Shown here: positions 18,081-27,217 of the stretch, in pieces
Position numbering within the stretch: the first letter of the stretch is position 1
Layout: every line of letters starts with the position of its first letter
Assembly (NCBI RefSeq): GCF_030817275.1
Contig: NZ_JAUSZD010000002.1
Span: 1,674,001 to 1,738,000 of the forward strand
From: Paenibacillus sp. V4I7
GTDB taxonomy: Bacteria > Bacillota > Bacilli > Paenibacillales > NBRC-103111
Length of the DNA stretch: 64,000 nucleotides
Direction of reading: 5' to 3'
Notes under the pieces: generated by a model
Databases searched by the model: none
The model's input: only the letters and a program-made list of their open reading frames with translations
Told to the model about the DNA's origin: nothing
Position numbers and translations under genes: made by a program

Positions 18081-19001
18081 ATGACAAACACAACACCAAC
18101 TTCACCGGTAATCACATTAAAACAAGCTCTTGAAATTTCTGAAGCGAACCATTTTGCGATTGGCTCTTTCTCGCCGCGTTATACCCCAATGATTGCTGCC
18201 GTTCTGAAGGCGGGACAAATTGCAAACTCACCGTTAATTGTTCAAATTTCACATAAAGAATTGATTCGTTATGGGATTACAGCAGCTGAATTTGGAGAAG
18301 AATTTTACCGTCAAGTAAAAGAGCAGCAAATCACAGTTCCTGTCGTACTGCATTTGGATCACACAAAGGAATTAGAAACCATTAAAGAAGCAATTGCAGC
18401 AGGCTTTACGTCGGTCATGATTGATGCATCCGAGAAACCGTTTGCTGAAAATGCGCAGATTAGCAAGGAAGTTGTGGAATATGCCCATACGAAAGGCGTT
18501 TCCGTAGAAGCCGAGCTGGGCATGATTGGCACAACAGACTTCGTAGAAACGGATAAAGATGAAGAGTTATATACGAATCCACAGGAAGCGGCTGAGTTTG
18601 TAGCGATGACTGGTGTTGATGCGCTGGCTGTGTCTTGCGGTACCGCGCATGGCGTGTATGTCGTGAAGCAGCCGAAAATCGACTATGACCGCCTGATGGA
18701 AATTCGCAGATTGACTCCGGTTCATCTTGTCCTGCATGGCGGTTCGGGCGTACCTCCTGAAATGATGCGCAGAGCCTACCAATTGCCAGGCGGCGGTGTT
18801 AGCAAAGTGAATATCGCAACAGATTTGGAGCTTTCGCTGCTCAAAGCACTTGGACGTGAAGAACGGATGACCAATGAAGAATGTAGGAACTTAGCGCCAG
18901 ATATGCTGCAAGTTGGTCGTGATGCCGTCACTCAAACAGTGATGGAAAAAATGAAGCATTTTTTGAACAGCGCTGGTAAAGCGGACGTTTTTAACAAATA
19001 G
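18081..19001 (+). CDS. Class II (zinc) ketose-bisphosphate aldolase family protein, copy 2
   Basis: A 306-residue paralogue of the protein at 1988, with long identical stretches (for example ISHKELIRYGIT and VEAELGMIGTTDFVETDKDE). The zinc and base residues in HLDHT, GTAHGVY and LHGGSG are all kept, so both copies should be active. The unusual conserved loop is shared, indicating the same or a related substrate. Placed between a racemase-family gene and the second GH38, repeating the aldolase-mannosidase order of the first copy. Start ATG has AAAAGGAG 9 bases upstream. Confidence 0.87.
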   Translation: MTNTTPTSPVITLKQALEISEANHFAIGSFSPRYTPMIAAVLKAGQIANSPLIVQISHKELIRYGITAAEFGEEFYRQVKEQQITVPVVLHLDHTKELETIKEAIAAGFTSVMIDASEKPFAENAQISKEVVEYAHTKGVSVEAELGMIGTTDFVETDKDEELYTNPQEAAEFVAMTGVDALAVSCGTAHGVYVVKQPKIDYDRLMEIRRLTPVHLVLHGGSGVPPEMMRRAYQLPGGGVSKVNIATDLELSLLKALGREERMTNEECRNLAPDMLQVGRDAVTQTVMEKMKHFLNSAGKADVFNK

Positions 19002-19018
19002 ATCGGGGGATATTCTCA

Positions 19019-21451
19019 ATGAAAGATAACAAACTCTATATGATTGGTAACGCACATCTGGATCCGGTTTGGTTATGGCAATGGCAGGAAGGATTCCAAG
19101 AGGCGAAGGCTACATTCCGTTCTGCTCTAGACCGAATGACAGAGTCCGAAGATTTTATTTTCACTTCCAGTTCTGCTGCGATGTACGAATGGATTGAAAA
19201 TAACGAGCCTAAGATGTTCGCGGAAATTAAAAAGCGTGTGCAGGAAGGACGCTGGAATATTGTCGGCGGTTGGTGGATTCAACCTGACTGCAACATTCCG
19301 AATGGAGAATCCTTCGTCCGTCAAGGGCTGTACGGTCAACATTACTTCAAAGAGAAGTTCGGGGTAACAGCTAAAGTCGGTTATAACGTAGACAGCTTTG
19401 GGCATAACGGTATGCTGCCGCAAATTCTGAAGAAGAGCGGGATGGATTATTACGTGATGATGCGTCCGATGCCGAATGAAAAAGGGCTGCCAAGCCGTCT
19501 GTTCATGTGGGAATCGGATGATGGCTCACAAGTGATGACATTCCGTATCATGTATGAATATTTGTCTTGGGGCAAGGACTTGGAAAACCATGTTCGCCGC
19601 TGCCTGGGTGAATTCAAAGAGCCGCTCAATGAATTGATGCTGTTCTATGGCGTTGGTAATCATGGGGGCGGTCCAACGAAAGAAAATATCGAGAGCATTC
19701 GCCGTATGAACGAGGATCCATCGCTGCCTAAGCTGGAGTTTGCAACGCCGGATGCATATTTCAAAGAGATGGAAAGCAAGAACTTAAAGCTGCCGGTCGT
19801 TCATGATGATTTGCAGCACCATGCTAGCGGATGCTACGCAGCGCATTCAGGCATCAAGCATTGGAATCGCAAAGCAGAGAATCGATTGATGGCCGCAGAG
19901 AAGTACTCGGCGCTTGCTTCATGGATCACGGGTCAACCTTATCCTGCGGAGTTCAAGCAAGCTTGGAAAAATGTGCTCTTTAATCAGTTCCATGACATAT
20001 TAGCAGGAACCAGCTTGGAGTCTGCTTATGAAGACGCGATGTATTTGTATGGGGAAGCCATGGCTATCGCGGATCGTTCCCTTAATTATGCGGTTCAATC
20101 TTTATCTTGGAGCATCAACATTGAGCAGGATGTAACCATGAAGCCGATTGTTGTTTTTAATCCTCATGTATGGGAAAGCCGTGTAAACGTTGAGCTGGAA
20201 GTAGGAGGCATCAAACCCACTACTGTTTTGCTTGATGACAAGGGGAATCCAGTACCATTCCAGACGGTGCAATCACAAGCTTCTGCCAATGGCCGTTTCC
20301 GTCTTAGCTTTATGGCTGAGCTGCCTTCTATGGGATATCGGGTGTACAAATTGGTGGCGGAGTCAGCCTCGCATAAACCGGTTGGTGAGCCCATTCAAGC
20401 AAGCGACTTAGTTATGGAGAATAAGCGTTTTCGCTTGGAGTTCGATAAAGAAACAGGCTACATCAAGAGCCTGCATGATAAAGTGGTCGATCATGAAGTG
20501 TTTAAAGGAGATGGAGCCAAGCCCATCGTCTTGGATGATAAATCGGATACTTGGAGCCATGATGTGCTGCATTTTAACCAAAAGGCGGGCACATTCAAGG
20601 CGAAAAAGGTGTTCCGTGTCGAGCATGGTCCCGTTAAATCGGTTATCCGTGTTGTCAGTGAGTATGGCAGCTCAAAGCTAGTTCAAGATTTCGCCATGTA
20701 TCCGGACCGCGATCAAATCGATGTACAGGTGATGGTGGATTGGCGCGAATCCTTCAAAATGTTGAAGCTGGTTTTCCCGGTGAATGTCATCTTTAGCAAG
20801 CAAACCTACGAAATTCCTTACGGTACGATTGAACGTGAACATAACGGCGAAGAAGAACCAGGATTAACCTGGATTGATTACTCAGGTGTAACTCGTAAAA
20901 GCAACATCATGTACGGCCTCAGCCTAATGAATGATGCCAAATACAGCTACAGCATTCATAACCAAGATATGGCGTTGACTGTATTGAGAAGTCCTATTTA
21001 TGCGCACCATGTGCCTTATGAGCCAGATCCGAACGGCGAGTATTCCTTTATCGATCAGGGCATTCAGCGTTTCTCTTACTCCTTACTGCCTCATGAAGGT
21101 ACTTGGGAGCAGGCAGGTACGGTGAAGCGTGCAGCTGAGCTGAACTGCAAGCCGATTGCGGTTATTGAATCGTTCCATGAGGGTGAGCTCGCTCAAACTG
21201 ATTCCTATGTGAAAGTAAACCGCGACAATATCGTTGTTAGTGCGATCAAGAAAGCCGAAGACAATGAGGACCTCATTATTCGCGTCTATGAGACGAATAA
21301 ATCTGCTACGTCAGCCGAGATTGAGCTGCCTAGATGGAAGCGTGTCATTAAGGCGGATTTTAACCCATGCGAGATCAAGACCTTCCGCGTGCCAAAGAAT
21401 CCGGAATTGCCGATCAAAGAAACCAATATGCTGGAATGGGATGTGGAGTAG
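19019..21451 (+). CDS. GH38 alpha-mannosidase, copy 2
   Basis: An 810-residue paralogue of the enzyme at 3263, colinear from NAHLDPVW at the N-terminus through YNVDSFGHNG (nucleophile Asp125) and NQFHDILAGTS to the C-terminal FNPCEIKTFRVP. All metal ligands and the nucleophile are kept. A small change (SFGHN for SFGHH) lies right next to the nucleophile and could alter substrate preference. No signal peptide. The stop codon is followed without a gap by the next ATG, so it is tightly coupled to the fuculose-aldolase-family gene. Confidence 0.92.
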   Translation: MKDNKLYMIGNAHLDPVWLWQWQEGFQEAKATFRSALDRMTESEDFIFTSSSAAMYEWIENNEPKMFAEIKKRVQEGRWNIVGGWWIQPDCNIPNGESFVRQGLYGQHYFKEKFGVTAKVGYNVDSFGHNGMLPQILKKSGMDYYVMMRPMPNEKGLPSRLFMWESDDGSQVMTFRIMYEYLSWGKDLENHVRRCLGEFKEPLNELMLFYGVGNHGGGPTKENIESIRRMNEDPSLPKLEFATPDAYFKEMESKNLKLPVVHDDLQHHASGCYAAHSGIKHWNRKAENRLMAAEKYSALASWITGQPYPAEFKQAWKNVLFNQFHDILAGTSLESAYEDAMYLYGEAMAIADRSLNYAVQSLSWSINIEQDVTMKPIVVFNPHVWESRVNVELEVGGIKPTTVLLDDKGNPVPFQTVQSQASANGRFRLSFMAELPSMGYRVYKLVAESASHKPVGEPIQASDLVMENKRFRLEFDKETGYIKSLHDKVVDHEVFKGDGAKPIVLDDKSDTWSHDVLHFNQKAGTFKAKKVFRVEHGPVKSVIRVVSEYGSSKLVQDFAMYPDRDQIDVQVMVDWRESFKMLKLVFPVNVIFSKQTYEIPYGTIEREHNGEEEPGLTWIDYSGVTRKSNIMYGLSLMNDAKYSYSIHNQDMALTVLRSPIYAHHVPYEPDPNGEYSFIDQGIQRFSYSLLPHEGTWEQAGTVKRAAELNCKPIAVIESFHEGELAQTDSYVKVNRDNIVVSAIKKAEDNEDLIIRVYETNKSATSAEIELPRWKRVIKADFNPCEIKTFRVPKNPELPIKETNMLEWDVE

Positions 21452-22111
21452 ATGGAGACATTGGTTTGGCAGCAGCTGCAGGAAGCTGGGCGTTACATGC
21501 TGAATAACGGCTTGGCTTGGGGAAACGCAGGCAATATCAGTGCGCGAACCAAAGCTGACCACTATTTAATTACAGCAAGCGGTACAGACCTTGGGGAACT
21601 GGGCGAAGACGACTTCGTTGAGTGCTCTTTATTGGGCAGCACCTCGTCCTCTGCGACTGGGAAGAAGCCTTCCAAAGAAGTGCCCATGCACCAAGCCATT
21701 TACGAAACTCGTCCTGATGTAGGGGCTGTGCTTCATGCTTCACCCTTTTACAGCACGATGCTTGCCTGCTCGGCAGAACATTTGCCATCCGAATGGTTTG
21801 TTGAAACGATGTATTATCTGGAACGCATAGAACGCGTTCCTTATTTTCATCCAGGTTCACGTGAGCTTGGTGATGCAGTGCGGGAGAAGGCCAGCAAAGC
21901 GAATGTGCTTTTCCTCGAAAATCACGGTGTGCTTGTTTATGACAAGAATGTGAAGGAAGCACGCATGGCCATGCACACACTTGAAATGGCTTGCAAGATG
22001 TATGTGATGGCGAAGAGTTCGGGGATTTCCCTGCGCAAGCTGCCAGAATACGTGGTTCAAAGCTTCTTGAACGAGTCGGGCTATAGGCCAAGAAGGAGGT
22101 TCTCCGATTGA
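21452..22111 (+). CDS. Class II aldolase/adducin family protein (fuculose-phosphate aldolase-like)
   Basis: A 219-residue zinc aldolase of the L-fuculose-1-phosphate aldolase / OtnC group. Typical motifs: GNISAR (substrate loop), VLHASPFYS (zinc His) and LENHGVLVYDK (zinc His), with Glu in the KKPSKEVPMHQAIY region. It cleaves or decarboxylates small phosphosugars. The next gene is a four-carbon-acid-sugar kinase; in known 3-oxo-tetronate pathways OtnK and OtnC-like proteins act in that order, so the pair may phosphorylate and then decarboxylate a sugar acid. Start ATG immediately follows the previous stop; its 3' end overlaps the kinase by 4 bases. Confidence 0.83.
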   Translation: METLVWQQLQEAGRYMLNNGLAWGNAGNISARTKADHYLITASGTDLGELGEDDFVECSLLGSTSSSATGKKPSKEVPMHQAIYETRPDVGAVLHASPFYSTMLACSAEHLPSEWFVETMYYLERIERVPYFHPGSRELGDAVREKASKANVLFLENHGVLVYDKNVKEARMAMHTLEMACKMYVMAKSSGISLRKLPEYVVQSFLNESGYRPRRRFSD

Positions 22112-23400
22112 TTGGTATTATCGCAGACGATATTACAGGGGCTAATGACATCGGCATCATGTACGCTAAGGCAAACATCAGCACACATGTCTACCCGATG
22201 GAGGCGTGGACTGGGAGAGAACAGAGCAGTGGCGCCGATCCGGAAGTGCTTGTTCTCGATACGCACTCCCGATTAGATACGCCGGATGATGCTTACACGA
22301 AGGTGTACCAGATGACGAAGCGGCTGCAGGAAGCTGGGTGCGCACGATTTATCAATAAAACGTGCTCCGTTTTCCGAGGCAATATCGGGATAGAATTTGA
22401 TGCCATGCTTGATGCACTTGAGGCATCTTTTGGCATAATCGTGCTTGGTTTTCCAAAAAATGGACGTACTACATTGAATGGTATTCATTATGTACATGGT
22501 AAAAAACTGGAAGAATCCGAGTTTAGAAATGATCCTGTGCATCCGATGCGCAGCTCCAATTTGGTTGATATTTTACAATCACAAACGGACCGCCGTGTAG
22601 GACTTATTCCCATTCACATTGTAGAACAAGGGGTTTCTGTGTTAGAGGAGCAAATTGCATTGATGAAGCAATCAGGCCACACCTATGTCATCCTCGATGT
22701 GTGTGATCAGCAGTCACTGAAGACCATTGCGCAAGCGGTTCATGCTGAGCCGATTATTTGCGGAAGCTCAGCATTGGCCGAGGAATTGGCGTTGTTAGAA
22801 AAGCCGAATGCCCTCCAAAAGGGTGTTGCGAATAAGCTGCCAGCGCTTGGACGCTCGGCTGTTTTGTGCGCCGCAGGCAGCTTAATGCCGCAAACGGCTG
22901 CCCAAATTGCCTATGCCAAAAAGCAGGGCCTGACAGCGTTGGAGCTCGATTCCTTGCTCTTGTTTGACCCAATTGAGAAGCAAGCGCTCTGCAAGCAATT
23001 GGTCGAACAGGCGTCGAGACTTCTAAAGGACGGTCAGGACGTACTCATTCACGCCTCGAATAGTCCGCTCAAGGTGGCGGCGACGAAAGTAAAAGGCGTT
23101 GAACTCGGCTACGGCAACACGGAGGTGTCCGTTATCGTTTCGAATGCGCTGTCCGACGTCATACAATCGGTCGTCCATGAGACAGGACAGCAACGTCTGC
23201 TCATCGCTGGAGGGGAAACGTCCGCTGCTGTCTGCGATAAGTTGGGCATTGGCGGACTGAGCATCTGGCAAGAAATTGAGCCGGGTCTGCCGTCCTGTTT
23301 AACACTGCAAGCGCCGCAGCTCTTTTTGGTGTTGAAATCAGGCAGCTTTGGCAGCGAACCCTTTTTCATAGAAGCTATTGAACACTTGAAACAAACATAA
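22108..23400 (+). CDS. Four-carbon acid sugar kinase family protein (OtnK/DUF1537 type)
   Basis: A 430-residue protein with the N-terminal sugar-binding domain (IADDITGANDIG at residues 5-16, FPKNGRTT) and the C-terminal nucleotide-binding domain (AGGETSAAVCDKLGI, LKSGSFG). The family phosphorylates 3-oxo-tetronates and related four-carbon acid sugars. The start is TTG 22108, overlapping the stop of the aldolase gene, with AAGGAGGT 7 bases upstream. With the aldolase before it and the isomerase after it, it probably feeds a small phosphorylated acid sugar into central metabolism. The usual dehydrogenase partner of OtnK pathways is not next to it. Confidence 0.83.
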   Translation: MIGIIADDITGANDIGIMYAKANISTHVYPMEAWTGREQSSGADPEVLVLDTHSRLDTPDDAYTKVYQMTKRLQEAGCARFINKTCSVFRGNIGIEFDAMLDALEASFGIIVLGFPKNGRTTLNGIHYVHGKKLEESEFRNDPVHPMRSSNLVDILQSQTDRRVGLIPIHIVEQGVSVLEEQIALMKQSGHTYVILDVCDQQSLKTIAQAVHAEPIICGSSALAEELALLEKPNALQKGVANKLPALGRSAVLCAAGSLMPQTAAQIAYAKKQGLTALELDSLLLFDPIEKQALCKQLVEQASRLLKDGQDVLIHASNSPLKVAATKVKGVELGYGNTEVSVIVSNALSDVIQSVVHETGQQRLLIAGGETSAAVCDKLGIGGLSIWQEIEPGLPSCLTLQAPQLFLVLKSGSFGSEPFFIEAIEHLKQT

Positions 23401-23424
23401 CTTGTGTTAGGAGGAGATTGACGT

Positions 23425-24057
23425 ATGAGTCAAACGTTGGAACAGCTTTTCGTGAAATATCCAGACTTGGAACCGTGTCGTTCATCGATCCAAGAGGCAT
23501 TTGAAGCTATGAAGGTGTCGTTTGAAAAGGGAGGCAAAATGCTGCTTGCCGGTAACGGAGGAAGTGCAGCTGATTGTGAACACGTTGTGGGCGAGTTGAT
23601 GAAAGGATTTATGTCACCTCGCAAGCTACCCAAAGAGCAAAGAGACAAAATGATGCTTCATGGCGAAGATCAGGGGACATATCTGGCTGATCATTTGCAA
23701 GGTGCGCTGCCGGCTATTTCGCTTGTCAGCCATACAGCGTTTGCTACTGCTTTCAATAACGATGTGGCGGCAGATATGGTATTCGCGCAGCAGGTATACG
23801 GCTACGGCAAGCCGGAGGATACACTCGTTGTATTTAGTACATCAGGTAACTCGGCTAATATTGTACACGCAGTGCAAGTTGCCAAAGCACTAGGTGTCTA
23901 TACCATTGGTTTGACTGGGGAAGGCGGAGGCCGCTTAAAAGAACTTTGCGATGTAACGATTCGTGTGCCTTATCGTTCAACACCGGATATTCAGGAACGC
24001 CATCTTCCAATCTACCATGTGCTATGCATGATGCTGGAGGAGGCATTCTTCGTATGA
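23425..24057 (+). CDS. SIS-domain phosphosugar isomerase (GmhA-like)
   Basis: A 210-residue single SIS-domain protein. GNGGSAADCEHVVGEL near residue 45 and FSTSGNSANIVHA near residue 137 are the phosphosugar-binding loops of the GmhA (sedoheptulose-7-phosphate isomerase) / DiaA group. A GmhA role in heptose synthesis is not expected here because no other heptose genes are near; isomerisation of a sugar phosphate in the catabolic pathway is more likely. It overlaps the ROK gene by 4 bases (ATGA), a sign of translational coupling. Start ATG with TAGGAGGAG about 8 bases upstream. Confidence 0.82.
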   Translation: MSQTLEQLFVKYPDLEPCRSSIQEAFEAMKVSFEKGGKMLLAGNGGSAADCEHVVGELMKGFMSPRKLPKEQRDKMMLHGEDQGTYLADHLQGALPAISLVSHTAFATAFNNDVAADMVFAQQVYGYGKPEDTLVVFSTSGNSANIVHAVQVAKALGVYTIGLTGEGGGRLKELCDVTIRVPYRSTPDIQERHLPIYHVLCMMLEEAFFV

Positions 24058-25034
24058 GTCTTCTGTTAGGTGGCATTGATATCGGAGGTACGAAGTGTGC
24101 TGCGGTACTTGGTATCACGGCTGGAGAGTCCGTTAACGTCTTAAATAAAATAAGCTTTCCGACGCCAGCAACGCCGAAAGAAGCTCTTATGCAGCTTGGT
24201 GACGCGCTAGAGCAGCTGCTGAAGCGCCATCCTGAAGGTAAGCTGCAAGCTATCGGCATTAGCTGTGGCGGTCCTTTAAGCAGTAAGGATGGCCTCGTGC
24301 TGTCGCCGCCCAATTTACCTGGCTGGGACCGTATTGATGTGCTTGCCCCTTTTCGAGAACGTTTCCATGTAGCTGTCGGATTGCAAAATGACGCTAACGC
24401 CTGTGCGTTGGCCGAGTGGAAATGGGGAGCAGGACGAGGTTCCCAGAATATGATCTTCTTGACCTTTGGTACCGGAATGGGTGCGGGTCTAATTCTAAAT
24501 GGCCGATTATATGCAGGTGCGAACGATATGGCCGGCGAGGTTGGGCATATCCGTTTAGCTGAGGATGGACCTCTAGGCTATGGTAAACAAGGTTCGTTCG
24601 AAGGGTTTTGCAGCGGCGGCGGTATTGCCCGACTGGCTCAAAAGATGGCGGAAGACTGGTTCACAGCAGGAAAATCGACGATTCTTCCACAAGCTAAGGA
24701 TCAGCTCCAAGAGCTCACAACGAAAGATGTATTTGAAGCCGCGCACGCTGGCGATGAGCTGGCGATGCTGGTCATCCGTAAGGTAAGTTGGCAGCTAGGC
24801 AGAGGACTTGCGATCCTAATTGACATCCTCAATCCGGATACCATCGTCATCGGCAGTATTTATGAACGGCAGGAATCCATGCTTGCCCCTTTTGTTATGG
24901 AGGAGCTGGAACGCGAGGCGCTGCCGATTTCACTAGGTGTTTGCAGAATTGTTCCTTCAGGTTTAAAGGATAATGTCGGAGATGCCGCCAGCTTATCCGT
25001 AGCGCTTCATGAATTTGAACAACAACGCTTATAA
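24054..25034 (+). CDS. ROK-family sugar kinase
   Basis: A 326-residue ROK kinase: phosphate loop DIGGTKCA at residues 8-15, LQNDANACALAEW with the catalytic Asp, and GTGMGAGLI. The frame is open further upstream, but GGAGGAGG ahead of ATG 24054 and the fold begin here. The usual zinc cluster CxCGxxGCxE of ROK proteins is replaced by GYGKQGSFEGFCSG, keeping only one Cys, so the zinc site is probably lost. Likely substrate: a hexose or HexNAc freed by the glycosidases of this locus. It is translationally coupled to the SIS gene; the GH36-type gene starts 10 bases after it. Confidence 0.85.
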   Translation: MSLLLGGIDIGGTKCAAVLGITAGESVNVLNKISFPTPATPKEALMQLGDALEQLLKRHPEGKLQAIGISCGGPLSSKDGLVLSPPNLPGWDRIDVLAPFRERFHVAVGLQNDANACALAEWKWGAGRGSQNMIFLTFGTGMGAGLILNGRLYAGANDMAGEVGHIRLAEDGPLGYGKQGSFEGFCSGGGIARLAQKMAEDWFTAGKSTILPQAKDQLQELTTKDVFEAAHAGDELAMLVIRKVSWQLGRGLAILIDILNPDTIVIGSIYERQESMLAPFVMEELEREALPISLGVCRIVPSGLKDNVGDAASLSVALHEFEQQRL

Positions 25035-25044
25035 GGAGGCCCCT

Positions 25045-27192
25045 ATGTTTCAACTTAATGAAATCGAACTGCAAAATCTAAGTTCAAGCGGCTTGCAGGA
25101 TGTTCTGGGCCGTATTGGTGTTACCGTGACGCCAGATTCGGGTCCGGCATTGCCACTTCTGCGCGGAGCAAGCGAAAAGACTGCGGGAACTGATGATCTC
25201 GGTGATTACACAGAAACGAAAGTAACCTATACGAATGAAGCAGACACGGCTGTTGTTCATTTACAGTTCCGCTGTTATGAATCCTTTGTACTGACATCGG
25301 TGCAGGGAGAAATGAAAAATGCCAACGATTTTGGCAAACAACTCTGCTTTGCCGCTCAGAATGGCATCATCATTCATGCACAAGGCATGACGAATATTGA
25401 TGGTTTAATGGCCAATTATCAGCATAAAGATTGGTGGACACGACCACATTTTGACCCAAACTGGTCGACATTACCTGAACGGACACAATCTTTGCTGTGG
25501 CGTAAGGAATCATCATTCTACCATTTGCTTCCTGTATGTGGTCCTGTGTTCCGAACGGATGTGTGCGGTATAGAGGAAGGCTTGCAAATTCGCGTTTCTT
25601 CGCATCAAGGAGGAAGAACGCGCTGTGAGTCGTTATCGTTTGTATTAGGCACGGGGACTGATCCTTACCAGCTTGTAGAGCGACATGTGGAAGCTGCGCT
25701 GCATACTCTTGATTACCCCACGCTGCCTCGCGCACGTAAACCCTATCCTGAAATTCTGGACTCTCTTGGCTGGTGCAGCTGGGATGCGTTCTATCATCAG
25801 GTTAATGAAGAAGGTCTGTTGGTAAAAGCCGAAGAAATGCAGGCTGCTAGATTGCCGGTGCAATGGGTGATGATTGATGATGGATGGTCACAGACGTTAG
25901 ATAAAAAGTTGTCCTCGTTTGAGGCGGATGTAGAGAAATTTCCCCAAGGTCTTGCGGGTACGGTCCGTGAGCTCAAAGAAAAGTATGGCATTCGTTGGGT
26001 CGGAGTCTGGCATACCATTGCCGGTTATTGGGGCGGCATTCATCCGGATAGCCCACTCGCGAAGCAATTCAGCGATTATCTATACAGCAATGCCAAAGGG
26101 AGCTTAATTCCATATCCGGATGCGGGCCTTGGCTTTGGTTTCTGGCATGCTTGGCATTCCTTCTTGGAGCGTCAAGGTATCGATTTTGTGAAAGTAGACA
26201 GCCAAAGCGCCGTCTTAAACTTCACCAAGCATGAGTGGTCGATTGGTGAGGCTGCAGCTGCTGCTCATGAGGCGCTGGAAGCATCAGCGGCATTACATTT
26301 TAACAATACGATCATTAACTGCATGGGGATGGCAGCGGAAAATATGTGGCACCGTCCTAAGTCATCTGTGTCTCGCAACAGCGATGATTTCGTTCCCCAA
26401 GATCAATTTGGGTTCGCCGAGCATGCCTTGCAAAATGCTTATAATTCCTACTATCACGGTGCTTTTTATTATGGCGACTGGGATATGTACTGGACTAAGA
26501 ATCATGATGATATCCAAAATGCCGTACTCCGCTCGGTCAGCGGTGGTCCGATTTATTTCAGTGATGCCCCCGGCAACACCGATGCTTCAAAAATATGGCC
26601 ATTAATTTATAACAACGGAAAAATCATTCGCTGTGAGCAAACGCCGAACCCTACGGCTGATTGCTTGTTCCTTGATCCTACGAAGGAAACCGTACCGCTC
26701 AAGCTATGGAATATCGCCAAGTCATCCGGTGTCGTTGCCGCGTTCCATATTGGTAAATATACGGACTCAGTCAATGGCACAGTAGGTCCGTCCGACGTTC
26801 CAGGATTGGAAGGCGATGAGTTTGTACTCTATGAACATTTCTCTGGTGAGATGAAGATCATGCGTCAGGGCGAACAGCATGCTTATGAGCTGCAGCCAGG
26901 TCAATGTGCACTTTACCTGATTATTCCTTCAGAGGGTGCTGTGACACCAATTGGTTTGACAAACAAGTATGTAGCAACAGATGCGGTTAGCGAAGTGAAA
27001 TCGGAAGGATCTATACAATTGCTTCAGCTCAAAGAAGGCGGTACGTTCCGGTTCGTGTCGGAGAACAGTCGTGTTTCCGCGCAGTTGAATGGCAAGGTGC
27101 TTCCAGTCTTACTTATCAGCGAGCATTTGTATGAAGTAGACGTTCCGATGTTGGATGAAAAGCTGAATATTGTTCTTTCCGTATCGAAATAA
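25045..27192 (+). CDS. Sip1/raffinose-synthase-like GH36 glycosidase
   Basis: About 715 residues. The catalytic barrel has GWCSWDAFYHQV (about residue 242), VMIDDGWSQ, DFVKVDSQS with candidate nucleophile Asp385, RNSDDF with the candidate acid/base Asp and SGGPIYFSD, all typical of the raffinose synthase (Sip1) branch of GH36. Bacterial members are mostly alpha-galactosidase-like or uncharacterised. The frame opens at 25009 within the ROK gene, but AAGGAGG sits 5 bases ahead of ATG 25045, which starts after the ROK stop. No signal peptide, so predicted to act on imported oligosaccharide, perhaps removing alpha-galactosyl caps. Confidence 0.85.
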   Translation: MFQLNEIELQNLSSSGLQDVLGRIGVTVTPDSGPALPLLRGASEKTAGTDDLGDYTETKVTYTNEADTAVVHLQFRCYESFVLTSVQGEMKNANDFGKQLCFAAQNGIIIHAQGMTNIDGLMANYQHKDWWTRPHFDPNWSTLPERTQSLLWRKESSFYHLLPVCGPVFRTDVCGIEEGLQIRVSSHQGGRTRCESLSFVLGTGTDPYQLVERHVEAALHTLDYPTLPRARKPYPEILDSLGWCSWDAFYHQVNEEGLLVKAEEMQAARLPVQWVMIDDGWSQTLDKKLSSFEADVEKFPQGLAGTVRELKEKYGIRWVGVWHTIAGYWGGIHPDSPLAKQFSDYLYSNAKGSLIPYPDAGLGFGFWHAWHSFLERQGIDFVKVDSQSAVLNFTKHEWSIGEAAAAAHEALEASAALHFNNTIINCMGMAAENMWHRPKSSVSRNSDDFVPQDQFGFAEHALQNAYNSYYHGAFYYGDWDMYWTKNHDDIQNAVLRSVSGGPIYFSDAPGNTDASKIWPLIYNNGKIIRCEQTPNPTADCLFLDPTKETVPLKLWNIAKSSGVVAAFHIGKYTDSVNGTVGPSDVPGLEGDEFVLYEHFSGEMKIMRQGEQHAYELQPGQCALYLIIPSEGAVTPIGLTNKYVATDAVSEVKSEGSIQLLQLKEGGTFRFVSENSRVSAQLNGKVLPVLLISEHLYEVDVPMLDEKLNIVLSVSK

Positions 27193-27217
27193 CACGTGCA
27201 TGTGGAGGAGAGATGAC

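Noticed and set aside
21570..22184. 204-codon minus-strand open frame
   Set aside because: Antisense to the aldolase and kinase genes, both with strong motifs; composition is Ser/Cys/His rich as in shadow frames.
23425..24057. Assignment of the SIS protein to heptose (lipopolysaccharide) synthesis as GmhA
   Set aside because: No other heptose pathway gene is near, and the host looks Gram-positive; a catabolic isomerase is the better reading.
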